37,610 nt of DNA from contig DBQD01000071.1 of assembly GCA_002305715.1 (NCBI GenBank), forward strand, positions 1-37,610, in the 5' to 3' direction. Positions 19,301 to 27,554 of the stretch are shown here, in pieces. The notes beneath the pieces are model-generated. The model saw nothing but the letters and a program-made list of their open reading frames with translations. It was not told the DNA's origin and ran no database searches. The position numbers were made by a program, and so were the translations under genes. This stretch comes from Proteiniphilum sp. UBA1403 (GTDB taxonomy: Bacteria > Bacteroidota > Bacteroidia > Bacteroidales > Dysgonomonadaceae). How positions within the stretch are numbered: the stretch's first letter is position 1; the number at the start of each line of letters is the position of its first letter.

Positions 19301-19643
19301 TACTGTGATCACCGGTAATAAAACCTCCAATCGTGTATTGGTGACCGACAGGGTATTTATCCGGATCGGCCTGTTCCTCCTCGATACTGCGTGCCGAGTT
19401 GGACCACTTAACCTGACGAAGCTCTGATTTTCCGTCGGAATAGGTAACCCATATCCGGTAAGGTAACCTGGGCACGGTCCCCACCGGACTTTGTACGGCG
19501 ATCTGCTCTACATGTGATATGGTTCTGCTGTCGGATGAGTTGAGCACTGTTGAACCAATTGCAAGAGAAAAGGTCATCGGAAACAGACTGAGTAACATAG
19601 TTAAGGTCAAGACTGCAGGGGTGAGTTTCGTTATATTCATCAT
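16314..19643 (-). CDS. GH127/GH146-type (DUF1680) beta-L-arabinofuranosidase, multidomain
   Basis: A secreted protein of 1109 residues from ATG 19643 (a TTG lies one codon upstream). A signal peptide is followed by an Ig-like domain resembling Big_4 (about 40-130), then the DUF1680 (alpha/alpha)6-barrel domain (about 145-800). The cysteine-zinc site known from HypBA1 is recognisable: E-T-C at Glu520 and Cys522, and a double Cys at Cys590 and Cys591 (STCCGGTGSENH), where the first Cys would be the nucleophile. The C-terminal 280 residues are helical with FIVAR-like repeats, making it much longer than HypBA1. Characterised members remove beta-L-arabinofuranose, including that linked to hydroxyproline in extensin, or act on arabinan and pectin. 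It is the first gene of the minus-strand PUL, divergent from the HTCS gene. Confidence 0.85.
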   Translation of the reverse strand: MMNITKLTPAVLTLTMLLSLFPMTFSLAIGSTVLNSSDSRTISHVEQIAVQSPVGTVPRLPYRIWVTYSDGKSELRQVKWSNSARSIEEEQADPDKYPVGHQYTIGGFITGDHSTPNGYPVVADITVITGEYLTPSHIPVAESVPLNKVSITGNNRLTSNRELAIREIISWDVSQQLYNYRDTYGLSKEGYTVSEGWDSPTTKLKGHGSGHYMSALAQAFASATDPEQRNQLRHNMTRMVNELRECQERTFVWNEELGRYWEARDFAPEEELREMKGSWKDFDRYKTEWSQYGYGYLNAIPAHHAALIEMYRAYNNESWVWAPYYSIHKQLAGLIDIATFIDDREVADKALLIAKDMGLWIWNRLYYRTHVKTDGTQEERRAKPGNRYEMWNMYIAGEDGGTGESLARLSEMVSDPLEKAHLLEASTYFDSPAFYNPLSKNIDDIRTRHANQHIPKITSALRSFRGNNNPYYYNLAQNFWELVQGRYSYATGGVGNGEMFRQPYTQILSMATNPAPTINETCCAYNLAKLTRDLNCFNPDDARYMDYYERLLYNQLVGSLHPTHYLTTYQYAVGLNASKPWGNNTPHSTCCGGTGSENHVKYQDAVYFVSENTLWVALYMPTTLSWDNKGITLQQDCLWPAEQSTIRVVTGKAAFTMKLRVPYWATDGFDIKLNGVSVAAEYLPSSYVTIPEREWSADDVVEIVMPFGKHIDWGPDKMDTATVGQNQPAIQYEPMWAGTIMYGPLAMTATGLNSWEDATLTVDSFLETILPNGPGGGSTGTNANLYTMRVGDKTLEPDYFRAENSTHYFRINMVDDMIAEFREMLLQKVQDMSFFTAKNYTRSSYNALKKSLEAGRKLAHSKKVSQREIIDQITAIDQNVNKLQPVRLDKSQLSSLIGEAVSQDSTAFTWDSYLALQMALTSAKEIMQTGKSQLLADKQTVVLGKALSELIPVNSIDKKSLAEVITLATERKQSQEDWRALAVKVPEHAPWAPHGFRRLLYQLTESKKVLENTDKNYSQNEVDLAITALNSAINSMRPGNLPEPEDLYPLSTLLRQADRVTNAGNNPMLTEAVEYGKMVVSYVNDGSGTHDMIQKATQRLEDILKGGIN

Positions 19644-19888
19644 CAATTAATATAATATGTTTTTTTGGTTCGGCAAACCCGGTTTTTGTCATTGCAAAAA
19701 TATTTTAATTGAGAAGGATATAACAACAAAAAAATCCAATAAGATGCCACAATTCTATAAAACCTATTTTTCAGATGCTCTTTTCATTCACGTGGGTCGA
19801 TTTGTTCAAACTCTCATCCGGTTTTCTTTATTCATATAAAAAAAAGTATATTTGTATCGGATAACCCCTCTTTTGTTAAACTGATGAT
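19644..19888. promoter_or_regulatory. Divergent promoter region between the glycosidase and the HTCS regulator
   Basis: This 245-bp AT-rich region must promote both directions. For the minus strand, CAAAAATA at 19695-19702 is the complement of TATTTTTG and fits the Bacteroidetes -7 consensus TAnnTTTG. A CAAA lies at 19727, somewhat far for the -33 element. An inverted repeat, TTTTTG at 19683-19688 and CAAAAA at 19695-19700, overlaps this box. For the plus strand see the separate box at 19847. The HTCS binding site is probably here, but I cannot identify it. Confidence 0.45.
19847..19854 (+). promoter_or_regulatory. Candidate -7 promoter box for the HTCS gene
   Basis: TATATTTG matches the Bacteroidetes sigma-70 -7 consensus TAnnTTTG and lies 34 bp before the HTCS start codon. 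No good TTTG is seen 19-21 bp upstream (the region is CCGGTTTTC), so the -33 element is degenerate. The same octamer precedes the DUF151 gene. Confidence 0.5.
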
Positions 19889-22800
19889 ATGATTTTGGAT
19901 CGGTTGAAAATAATCTTCTTCCTCTTGTTAATTTTGTGCTGTTTGAAATCATTTCCTATAGAACTAAATTTCAAAAACTACAAAGCAGAAGATGGTCTCT
20001 CTTCTAATACGGTACATACTGTGTTGCAGGATTCAAAAGGTTTCATGTGGTTCGGAACCGAAAATGGACTGAATCGTTTCGATGGTTACAAATTTACCGT
20101 CTACAACAATATCCCCCGAAACAGCAACACACTGATCAACAATTATGTCTACGCCCTGATTGAAGATGATCAGGAGAATCTCTGGGTAGGTACGGAACGT
20201 GGTATTTCATTGTTTGATCTGAATAAAAACCTATTTTCTTCTTTTTTAGTGTCCACCGATGAAGGGACACAGGTAACAGGTCGGGTGCAAAGAATGATCC
20301 ACGACAAGGGGAAGGTTTGGATTGCTTCTGCCACCCAGGGTGTGTTTCTATATGAGGAGGGTCGGTTATTGATGTTTTCATTTGAGGAGTTCAGGATCGA
20401 CCCAAATAAAACGATTTGGGTAAACACAGTCTACAAAGACAAGGAGGAGATCATCTGGGCGTCGGTTGATAATACCGAAAATCAGATTTACAGATATGAT
20501 GCGACAAAGCAAACGTTCATTCCTGCGTTTTCATCGATGTCTCTGCAAGAACAACAGGAGTTGCGTGCGTACAGCATACTGGAGGATAGTTACGGAACGC
20601 TCTGGATCGGAACATGGACCAATGGGTTGATTGCCGTGGATAAAAAAGAGGGAATTGCTCTTGGGAGATACCTTAACAGGCCTGGAATAGACCGCATCAT
20701 ACACATCCACCGGATCACAGAATATAGCCCGGGCATGCTCCTGATTGGATCCAACGACGGACTCACCTCCTTCAGGATTTCTCCCGAAAACGGCCACCGG
20801 ATGGATCAGCATTTTCGAGAACCCAAGCTCTCCAACAGGTTTGTCTATCCCATTTATAAGGATATGGAAGGCGGATTGTGGGTTGGCACCTATTACGGTG
20901 GCATCAATTATGCCTCCCCCAACCGAAACTACTTCACCGGATACGCACACGTAAAATATGAAAATTCCATCACCGGGAGCGTGGTCAGCTGTTTTTGTGA
21001 GGACGAAAAGGGCAATCTGTGGATCGGCACAGAAGATGGAGGTTTGAATGAATTGAATCTGAAAACGGGTCATTTCACCTCCCACAATCATTTGGAAAAC
21101 AGACAAAATTTATCTTCAAACAATATTCATGCTTTGTGTGTCATTCAAAACGAGTTATGGATTGGCACCTACGCAGGTGGCTTATTTCGAATGAATCTCG
21201 ATACAAGAAAGGTGAAACACCACTCCACGGATAGCCAGAATGAGAAAACACTCGATGCCAACAATATTTATTCCATTTTTAACGATTCAGACAACAACAT
21301 CTGGATAGGTACCACCTCAGGAATCAACCGGTATAATTGGCAAACAGATGATTTTACCCGTGTAAGAAGCCTGAATGAATTTGTGATGGATATCACAGAG
21401 CTGGGAGACAACATATGGTTTGCCACCATCAACAAGGGACTACACCGATATAACAAGAAAACCGGAGAATGGAAGCAATACCGTTTTGACGCCGAGGATA
21501 AGTACTCATTGATCAGCAACGATGTGATGACCCTGCGCGTGGATAACCGGCAACAGCTCTGGATTGGAACCAATCAGGGATTATGCCGCTACAATCCGGA
21601 GCAGGACAATTTCATTGATGAAGAGATTCAGTTTCCCAGCAAGTATATCTGTAAAATATTTGCAGAGAATGAGAACCTCTGGATCAGTACACTAAAAGGA
21701 CTTATCTGCTATGATACCACTTCGAAAGAATTCCGGCAATTTACACAAAGCGACGGACTGTTGAGCGACCTGTTCACACCCAACTCAGGAATCAAAACTT
21801 CAGACGGACGGATATATGTGGGCACTCCTTACGGGTTTAACGCTTTTTATCCCAAACAACTGATCAGAAACAGCTACGATCCGCCCATTGAAATCACGGA
21901 ATTTCAGCTATTTAACAAAGTATCCAATTTAGACGATTACATCGTCTATGACAAACAACAGCATCCATTGCTTCTACTTGGACACAGCAACAATTCTTTC
22001 AGCTTTGAATTTACAGCACTCAGTTATTTTGCGCCGGAGAAAAACAGATATGCATTTATTCTGGAGGGTTTCGACAAAGAGTGGAACGATGCAGGTAATA
22101 GCAGAAAAGCAACCTATACCAACATTCCTCCTGGCGATTACCGCTTCCGCATTAAGGCATCCAATAACGACGGTGTATGGAGTGAGCAGGATTACACGAT
22201 GGACATTGTGATCAAACCTCCTTTGTGGTGGAACGTGTGGTCCATCACACTTTATATCCTGTGCATCATTTCGGGCATCATCTATCTGTTTTATTGGTTA
22301 CGAAAAAAAGATATCCGGAAAAACGAAGAGAAATTTATTAAGATCAAAAATGAAAAGGAAAAGGAGATCTACCGATCTCAAATTGAATTCTTTACCAATA
22401 TATCTCATGAGATCAGGACGCCGTTGAGTCTAATTATTGCTCCGCTTGAGCAGGTGATTGAGCGAGCCGGGAAGATGTCCGAGTCGACCCGTGACAACCT
22501 CCATACAATGAGAAGCAACAGCATGCGTCTGCTTACCCTGGTAAACCAGCTGCTCGACTTTTCAAAGGTAGAAAAGGGAGGTGTTCAGATTAGCTTATCT
22601 GACCAGCATATTCACAGCTTACTTACATCTGTCTATCAGCGATTCGATCCACTCATTCAGCAAAACAATATCCACTTTGAATACCTCAGCGATGACATTC
22701 ATCTTGTAACTGTCACCGATGAGGAGAACCTGACCAAAGCGGTCAGCAACCTGTTAAGCAATGCCTTGAAATATACCACCGATACCATCACTTTGCTTTT

Positions 22801-23926
22801 TGAGGCCAATTATTCAGAGACCAGTTATAAGATCACAGTAAATGACAATGGCCCGGGGCTACCTGAACAGGAAGAACAGCATATATTCAATCCTTTTTAT
22901 CAGGTGGTAGGGCAGCACAAGTCGGGAACCGGCTTGGGACTCTTCCTGGTAAAGTCTATTGTGCATGCGCTCTCGGGGAAAATTGAAGTGGACAACAAGC
23001 CCGGTGTCGGTCTTTCTATTTCGTTGATACTCCCTAAACAGGTTGATCCAACCTCCTCAGAGACGTCGCATGAGAATGGATTGCAAACAAGGATTCTCAG
23101 CAAGGCTCCTGTTGAATCAGTTGATTCAGAACTCACCGCCTGCACAGAATCAGACGATGAGAAACAATCCATTCTACTTGTGGAGGATGATGAGGAGATG
23201 TTGCTTTTTATCCAGAAGCAACTGAAGCAGGATTATGTGGTTTTCACGGCCAAGGATGGAGAAGAAGGTCTGGAGCTCCTTAAAAAAGAAGAGGTAGATT
23301 TAATTATCACCGATCTGATGATGCCTAGGATGGATGGTATCTCTTTCTGTAAGGTCGTGAAAAACAATTTCATGTGGAATCACATTCCGGTGATCATGCT
23401 CACTGCCAAGACGAGTGTGATCAGCAAAGTGGAAGCATTCGACATCGGTGCAGATGCTTATCTAGAAAAACCTTTCCACATATCTTATCTGACCTCACGC
23501 ATCAGGAATCTTCTTGAATCGCGCAAGCTTTTGTTCCGCAAATTCACACAGACTCCTTATGCCACTTTAAAAAGTATCGCAGGCAATGAGGCCGACGAAG
23601 AGTTTTTGACAAAACTAAACAGTGTGATTGAGCATAACCTTGAAAATTCGGACTTCTCCATCAATGATCTGGCAACAGAGATGGGCATCAGTAGCTCAGG
23701 GCTATTTTCAAAAATAAAGAAGATATCGGGTGTAACACCCAACAAACTGATCCAGTCGATGAGGCTGAAGAAAGCTGCGGAGTTGCTGGGAGAAGGCAAG
23801 TATAGGGTGAATGAGGTCTGTTATATTGTAGGTTTCAACAACCCTTCCTATTTTTCCAAATGCTTTCAAAAGCAATTTGGGAAACTGCCCAAAGATTATG
23901 GTGCTGAGGGAGAGGAGCAGGTTTAG
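19889..23926 (+). CDS. Hybrid two-component system (HTCS) regulator
   Basis: A 1345-residue single-chain sensor, kinase and transcription factor of the type controlling PULs. After a signal peptide come 14 Reg_prop-type blades (LWIGT/FMWFGT motifs, about residues 30-690), enough for two seven-bladed propellers, then a Y_Y_Y domain (about 695-775). A transmembrane helix lies near 780-805, then HisKA with SHEIRTP (His840) and HATPase with N, G1 and G2 boxes (NLLSNALKY, DNGPGLP, GTGLGLF). A receiver domain has phospho-acceptor Asp1142 (TDLMMPRMDG), and a C-terminal AraC-type HTH spans about 1240-1340. The periplasmic propellers are expected to bind a breakdown product and activate the adjacent minus-strand PUL. 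It is convergent with the activase gene, with only 2 bp between the stops. Confidence 0.96.
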   Translation: MILDRLKIIFFLLLILCCLKSFPIELNFKNYKAEDGLSSNTVHTVLQDSKGFMWFGTENGLNRFDGYKFTVYNNIPRNSNTLINNYVYALIEDDQENLWVGTERGISLFDLNKNLFSSFLVSTDEGTQVTGRVQRMIHDKGKVWIASATQGVFLYEEGRLLMFSFEEFRIDPNKTIWVNTVYKDKEEIIWASVDNTENQIYRYDATKQTFIPAFSSMSLQEQQELRAYSILEDSYGTLWIGTWTNGLIAVDKKEGIALGRYLNRPGIDRIIHIHRITEYSPGMLLIGSNDGLTSFRISPENGHRMDQHFREPKLSNRFVYPIYKDMEGGLWVGTYYGGINYASPNRNYFTGYAHVKYENSITGSVVSCFCEDEKGNLWIGTEDGGLNELNLKTGHFTSHNHLENRQNLSSNNIHALCVIQNELWIGTYAGGLFRMNLDTRKVKHHSTDSQNEKTLDANNIYSIFNDSDNNIWIGTTSGINRYNWQTDDFTRVRSLNEFVMDITELGDNIWFATINKGLHRYNKKTGEWKQYRFDAEDKYSLISNDVMTLRVDNRQQLWIGTNQGLCRYNPEQDNFIDEEIQFPSKYICKIFAENENLWISTLKGLICYDTTSKEFRQFTQSDGLLSDLFTPNSGIKTSDGRIYVGTPYGFNAFYPKQLIRNSYDPPIEITEFQLFNKVSNLDDYIVYDKQQHPLLLLGHSNNSFSFEFTALSYFAPEKNRYAFILEGFDKEWNDAGNSRKATYTNIPPGDYRFRIKASNNDGVWSEQDYTMDIVIKPPLWWNVWSITLYILCIISGIIYLFYWLRKKDIRKNEEKFIKIKNEKEKEIYRSQIEFFTNISHEIRTPLSLIIAPLEQVIERAGKMSESTRDNLHTMRSNSMRLLTLVNQLLDFSKVEKGGVQISLSDQHIHSLLTSVYQRFDPLIQQNNIHFEYLSDDIHLVTVTDEENLTKAVSNLLSNALKYTTDTITLLFEANYSETSYKITVNDNGPGLPEQEEQHIFNPFYQVVGQHKSGTGLGLFLVKSIVHALSGKIEVDNKPGVGLSISLILPKQVDPTSSETSHENGLQTRILSKAPVESVDSELTACTESDDEKQSILLVEDDEEMLLFIQKQLKQDYVVFTAKDGEEGLELLKKEEVDLIITDLMMPRMDGISFCKVVKNNFMWNHIPVIMLTAKTSVISKVEAFDIGADAYLEKPFHISYLTSRIRNLLESRKLLFRKFTQTPYATLKSIAGNEADEEFLTKLNSVIEHNLENSDFSINDLATEMGISSSGLFSKIKKISGVTPNKLIQSMRLKKAAELLGEGKYRVNEVCYIVGFNNPSYFSKCFQKQFGKLPKDYGAEGEEQV

Positions 23927-23928
23927 TC

Positions 23929-24834
23929 TTACCCCCCAACACTCACATTAAACCCCTGTTGTTGAAACTGCTCTCGAATAAGTTCAACTCTTTCATCCGA
24001 AAGTTTTCCCATTCCATTTTCCTGGTAGCTTTTTCCCAGTTTCTCAAATTTTTTCATGGCAATGTTGTGATAGGGCAACAATGCCACCACAGAGGGTCTT
24101 TTATTTAATCCATTCAGAAAAGAGATTGTTTCCCCTATATTCTCTTCATCACAATTTACACCCTCCACCAGGGGGATTCTTATATGGTATTCTTTGTCAT
24201 GAGCCGCAATAGAACGGAGATTATGAAGGATCAAGCCATTGTCAACTCCCGTCCAGCGACGATGGCAGTCGCTATTCATCAGTTTCAGATCATAGAGAAA
24301 GAGGTCGGTATGGGGCAAGATCTCCTCTATGATGGTACTCTTCACATAGCCGGAGGTATCCACCGCACGGTGTATCCGGGAGTCACCGCATCGGATCAGA
24401 AGGCTTTTCAGCTCTCTGGGATGCATCAACGGTTCGCCTCCGGAGAAGGTGACGCCCCCACCCGACTGGTCCATGATATGGGTCTCCTTCAGGATAGCCT
24501 CCATGATTTCATTTTCGGAATAATCACGACCGCTCATTTCCACAGCGTTGGCGGGGCATACCTCTGCACATTTTCCACACAGGGTGCACAGGGTAAAGTC
24601 TGTCGTGATTCCTTCTTCGGCAGTTAAGGTAAGTGCCTTTTCGGGACACGCCACCACGCAACTGCCGCAACCAATACATTTGTTTCGGTTATAAAGCTTC
24701 TCGGTCTTGAATGAAACGCTTTCAGGATTATGACACCAACGGCATGCCAGGGGACAACCTTTAAAGAAGATGGTAATCCTCACCCCGGGACCGTCATTGA
24801 TGGAGTATCGTTTGATATCGAAAAGAAATGCCAC
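23929..24834 (-). CDS. Glycyl radical enzyme activase (radical SAM, ferredoxin insert)
   Basis: A 301-residue radical SAM protein that installs the glycyl radical in its partner enzyme by hydrogen abstraction with 5'-deoxyadenosyl radical. The SAM [4Fe-4S] motif CxxxCxxC is at Cys27, Cys31 and Cys34. A two-cluster ferredoxin-like insert follows, with cysteines at 53, 56, 59, 63 and at 83, 86, 89, 93. SGGEPL at 131-136 is the GGE SAM-binding motif. This layout is that of activases for non-PFL glycyl radical enzymes (PFL activase itself lacks the insert). The start is a GTG at 24834; no ATG is available before the SAM motif. The gene starts 11 bp after the dehydratase stop, so the two are almost certainly one operon and a dedicated pair. 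Confidence 0.93.
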   Translation of the reverse strand: MAFLFDIKRYSINDGPGVRITIFFKGCPLACRWCHNPESVSFKTEKLYNRNKCIGCGSCVVACPEKALTLTAEEGITTDFTLCTLCGKCAEVCPANAVEMSGRDYSENEIMEAILKETHIMDQSGGGVTFSGGEPLMHPRELKSLLIRCGDSRIHRAVDTSGYVKSTIIEEILPHTDLFLYDLKLMNSDCHRRWTGVDNGLILHNLRSIAAHDKEYHIRIPLVEGVNCDEENIGETISFLNGLNKRPSVVALLPYHNIAMKKFEKLGKSYQENGMGKLSDERVELIREQFQQQGFNVSVGG

Positions 24835-24845
24835 AAGCTGCTTCT

Positions 24846-27302
24846 TTAAAATGATCCATTTTCTGTTCGGTCAATAATCTCCTGCTTAAAATTTTCATGA
24901 AGATCGTTGAAATAATCACTGTAACCTGCCACCCGAACCATTAGATCCCTGTAGTCTTCTGGATTTTCACGCGCAGCAAGCAGCGTGGCATTATCCACTA
25001 CGTTGAATTGCACATGATGTCCCCCCTGTGCAAAATAGCTTCGGATCAAGGCTCCCAGCTTGGCCACACTTTCCTCGCTGCGAAGCAAACCGGGAAGAAA
25101 GCGGAGATTCAGCAAGGTTCCGCCCGACTTCACCTGATCGAGTCTCGACAGAGAGCGAATGACAGCGGTGGGCCCGTGTGTATCGCTTCCGTGGGAGGGG
25201 GATGTACCGTCGGAAATAGCTTTTCTTGCCAAGCGTCCGTTGGGTGTGGCACCCATCACATTGCCGAAATAATTGTGACAGGTGGTGGAGAGCATGTTCA
25301 TGTGATACTTTCCGCCCTCTTTGCCGTTGGGACGACCATCGATCAGGTCGAACAGATCGTTGTATACTTTCACGGCAATCTCATCGGCATAGTTGTCGTC
25401 GTTCCCGAAAAAGGGAGTTTTATTCAATATACGCTGCCGCAATATTTCCTTCCCTTCAAAATTCAACGAGATGGCATGCAGCATCTGATCCATGGTGATT
25501 ATTTTCTCCTCGAAGACATGTCTTTTGAGCGATGAGAGCGAGTCGGTTACAGTACCCAGGCCTGTACACTGTATATAGGTGGTGTTGTAACGGGGGCCGC
25601 CGTTATAATAATCGCGCCCCTTCGCAATACAGTCGTCGGTGATGACTGAAAGGAAAGTTGCCGGGAAATAGCGTGCATACATCCGGTCGATATACTGATT
25701 CACCCTTATCTTCAAGTCAATGACATGCTGTAGCTGTTTGTGAAAAGCGCTGTAGAGTTCATCATATGTGGTAAAGCTGCTCGGATCGCCTGTTTCGATG
25801 CCTACTTTCCTGCCCGTGACCGGATTCAAACCATTGTTGAGCGTAACCTCCAGGATCTTGGGGACATTCAGATAGCCGGTCAGCAGATAAGCTTCCTTTC
25901 CGAAAGCACCCACCTCAATGCAACCGCTGCACCCCCCTTCTCTGGCATCGGATAATGATTTGCCTGAGCGAAGCATTTGCGGAATATAGACATCCGGATT
26001 GAACACCGAAGGATATCCATGCCCCTTCCTGATTACTTTGATGGCGGCATGCAGGAAGCGGTTGGGTGTGACAGAGGAGATATGCACCGAGTTGCCCGGT
26101 TGCAGGATGTGCAGCTCCTCAATCACTTCCAGCATCAGGTAGGAGACCTCGTTGACGCCGTCGGACCCGTCGGGTTTGACTCCACCGATGTTGATATTGG
26201 TAAAATCGTTGTAGGTACCGCTTTCACTGGCAGTGATACCCACCTTGGGAGGTGCCGGCTGGTTGTTTACTTTAATCCAGAAACAACACAGGAGTTCTTT
26301 GGCCTCTTCGCGGGTAAGTAAACCACTTTCCAGATCTTTTGTGTAAAAAGGTGACAGATGCTGATCGAAATGACCCGGATTAAATGCATCCCACCCATTC
26401 AGTTCCGTAATAACTCCCAGGTGTACAAACCAATACATCTGTATCGCCTCTCTGAAATTACGGGGAGCATGAGCCGGTACCCACCTGCAGACCTCAGCTA
26501 TCTGTAATAACTCTTCTGACCTTTTCGGATTCTTTTCCTGTTTGGCCATTTCCTCTGCCTTTTCGGCATGACGTTCACCCAAGCGTATCAGTGCATCACA
26601 GGAAAGGCTCATGGCACGCAGTTGTTCCTCCCTGTCAGTGGCTTGCGAATCATTGAAATAATCGAGCTTGTCGATTGCCGCGGCAATCTCCCGTTTAAAA
26701 TCGAGCATACCTTTTTGGTAGATCTTGCCATCGAGGCAGGTATGACCCGGCGCTCTCTGTTCCATAAATTCAGTATAGAGTCCCGCCTCATAAGCAGCTT
26801 TCCACTCTGCAGGTACGTGAGCAAAAATCCTGTCCCGCTGGGAACGGCCGCTCCAATAAGGAATCACTTCCCGGGCATAGGTTTCGATATCCTCTGGGCC
26901 GATCAAATAACGTTGCTGTTCGCGGCTATTCAGCACGTTCAGATCCTCCACCGAATGGCAGGTCAGCTCGGGAAAAGTATAAACTGCTTTGGGTTTTTCA
27001 CCCCTTTCGCCCACGATGAGTTCATCACGGCCGATATAAATCTGTTTCTTTTCGCAGATCTCCATGAAATTCATCGCACGCATGACAGGGATTGCCAGTT
27101 TCCCTTCGTTCTCTTTGTAGAAGCGGGTTTCAATAAGTGCCCGCTCAATGGAAAGGGTAGCAGGGGTGGAGATACTCTCTTCCCTGAGTCTGCGAATTCG
27201 TTCGTTCATTCCCGGGCGGGCAGCGTTATCGGCATCATGGTTACCTTCACGGAAAGCTTCCCGCTCAGGAACGCTATTTTTGGTTTTAAGTTCTTCAAAC
27301 AT
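24846..27302 (-). CDS. hypD: Glycyl radical enzyme, probable trans-4-hydroxy-L-proline dehydratase
   Basis: The expected reaction is radical dehydration of trans-4-hydroxy-L-proline to (S)-1-pyrroline-5-carboxylate in the anaerobic cytosol. Core glycyl radical residues are Cys461 and Glu463 (GCSGCIEVG) and Gly793 in RVAGYSDYF near the C-terminus. Compared with the residues I remember for Clostridioides difficile HypD (Phe152, His160, Asp278, Ser334, Phe340, Cys434, Glu436, Tyr450), this protein has the same residues exactly 27 positions later: Phe179, His187, Asp305, Ser361, Phe367, Cys461, Glu463, Tyr477. Thr645 and Gly765 match at +28. That makes HypD much more likely than PFL, glycerol, choline or isethionate enzymes. 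The N-terminus has about 30 extra residues; ATG 27209 (Met32) is an alternative start. hypD here is the dehydratase name, not the hydrogenase-maturation gene. Its activase follows at 11 bp. Confidence 0.85.
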   Translation of the reverse strand: MFEELKTKNSVPEREAFREGNHDADNAARPGMNERIRRLREESISTPATLSIERALIETRFYKENEGKLAIPVMRAMNFMEICEKKQIYIGRDELIVGERGEKPKAVYTFPELTCHSVEDLNVLNSREQQRYLIGPEDIETYAREVIPYWSGRSQRDRIFAHVPAEWKAAYEAGLYTEFMEQRAPGHTCLDGKIYQKGMLDFKREIAAAIDKLDYFNDSQATDREEQLRAMSLSCDALIRLGERHAEKAEEMAKQEKNPKRSEELLQIAEVCRWVPAHAPRNFREAIQMYWFVHLGVITELNGWDAFNPGHFDQHLSPFYTKDLESGLLTREEAKELLCCFWIKVNNQPAPPKVGITASESGTYNDFTNINIGGVKPDGSDGVNEVSYLMLEVIEELHILQPGNSVHISSVTPNRFLHAAIKVIRKGHGYPSVFNPDVYIPQMLRSGKSLSDAREGGCSGCIEVGAFGKEAYLLTGYLNVPKILEVTLNNGLNPVTGRKVGIETGDPSSFTTYDELYSAFHKQLQHVIDLKIRVNQYIDRMYARYFPATFLSVITDDCIAKGRDYYNGGPRYNTTYIQCTGLGTVTDSLSSLKRHVFEEKIITMDQMLHAISLNFEGKEILRQRILNKTPFFGNDDNYADEIAVKVYNDLFDLIDGRPNGKEGGKYHMNMLSTTCHNYFGNVMGATPNGRLARKAISDGTSPSHGSDTHGPTAVIRSLSRLDQVKSGGTLLNLRFLPGLLRSEESVAKLGALIRSYFAQGGHHVQFNVVDNATLLAARENPEDYRDLMVRVAGYSDYFNDLHENFKQEIIDRTENGSF

Positions 27303-27554
27303 TTTCGGACGTTTTTATTGAAAGGAGCATGTAAACGACTGTACGTAAGCACCCAATTATTGAGAAAATTGCAGGGTAATCATACAAGCCAATGAAAAAT
27401 AAAAGGCAGTAAGCAGAAGAAGGTTACAAGAAGGAATCAATCAACAAATCCAACAGGAAAACAAACGTTTCCCGTTGTTATGATACAGGGTAATGAAATT
27501 ATTGTCCGGATACATCTCATTCATTTTGAAGAAACAAAGTTAATAAATTGGTTT
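27303..27554 (-). promoter_or_regulatory. Leader region of the glycyl radical enzyme operon
   Basis: This 252-bp non-coding gap lies between the M24 peptidase stop and the dehydratase start. Near its upstream end CAAAGTTA (27535-27542; TAACTTTG on the minus strand) fits the -7 consensus TAnnTTTG, with only a TTTC-like -33. If used, it gives a leader of over 200 nt containing the hairpin described separately. I recognise no riboswitch. Confidence 0.4.
27451..27477 (-). other. Hairpin in the leader of the glycyl radical enzyme gene
   Basis: Arms CAACAGGAAA (27451-27460) and TTTCCCGTTG (27468-27477) form a 10-bp stem with a 7-nt loop. The one A/C mismatch on the plus strand becomes a G-U pair in minus-strand RNA, so the stem is complete in the direction of transcription. 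The following minus-strand sequence (GATTTGTTGATT) is only mildly U-rich, so this may be a weak terminator of the M24 gene or a leader structure. Confidence 0.45.

Noticed and set aside
19657..19839. A 60-codon open frame in the divergent promoter region
   Set aside because: It is AT-rich, low in complexity, has no motif and occupies the region that must carry both promoters.
24846..27302. Reading the radical enzyme as pyruvate formate-lyase or a glycerol/choline-type lyase
   Set aside because: There is a single active-site Cys followed by Glu two residues on instead of the adjacent Cys pair of PFL, and the full HypD residue set fits.
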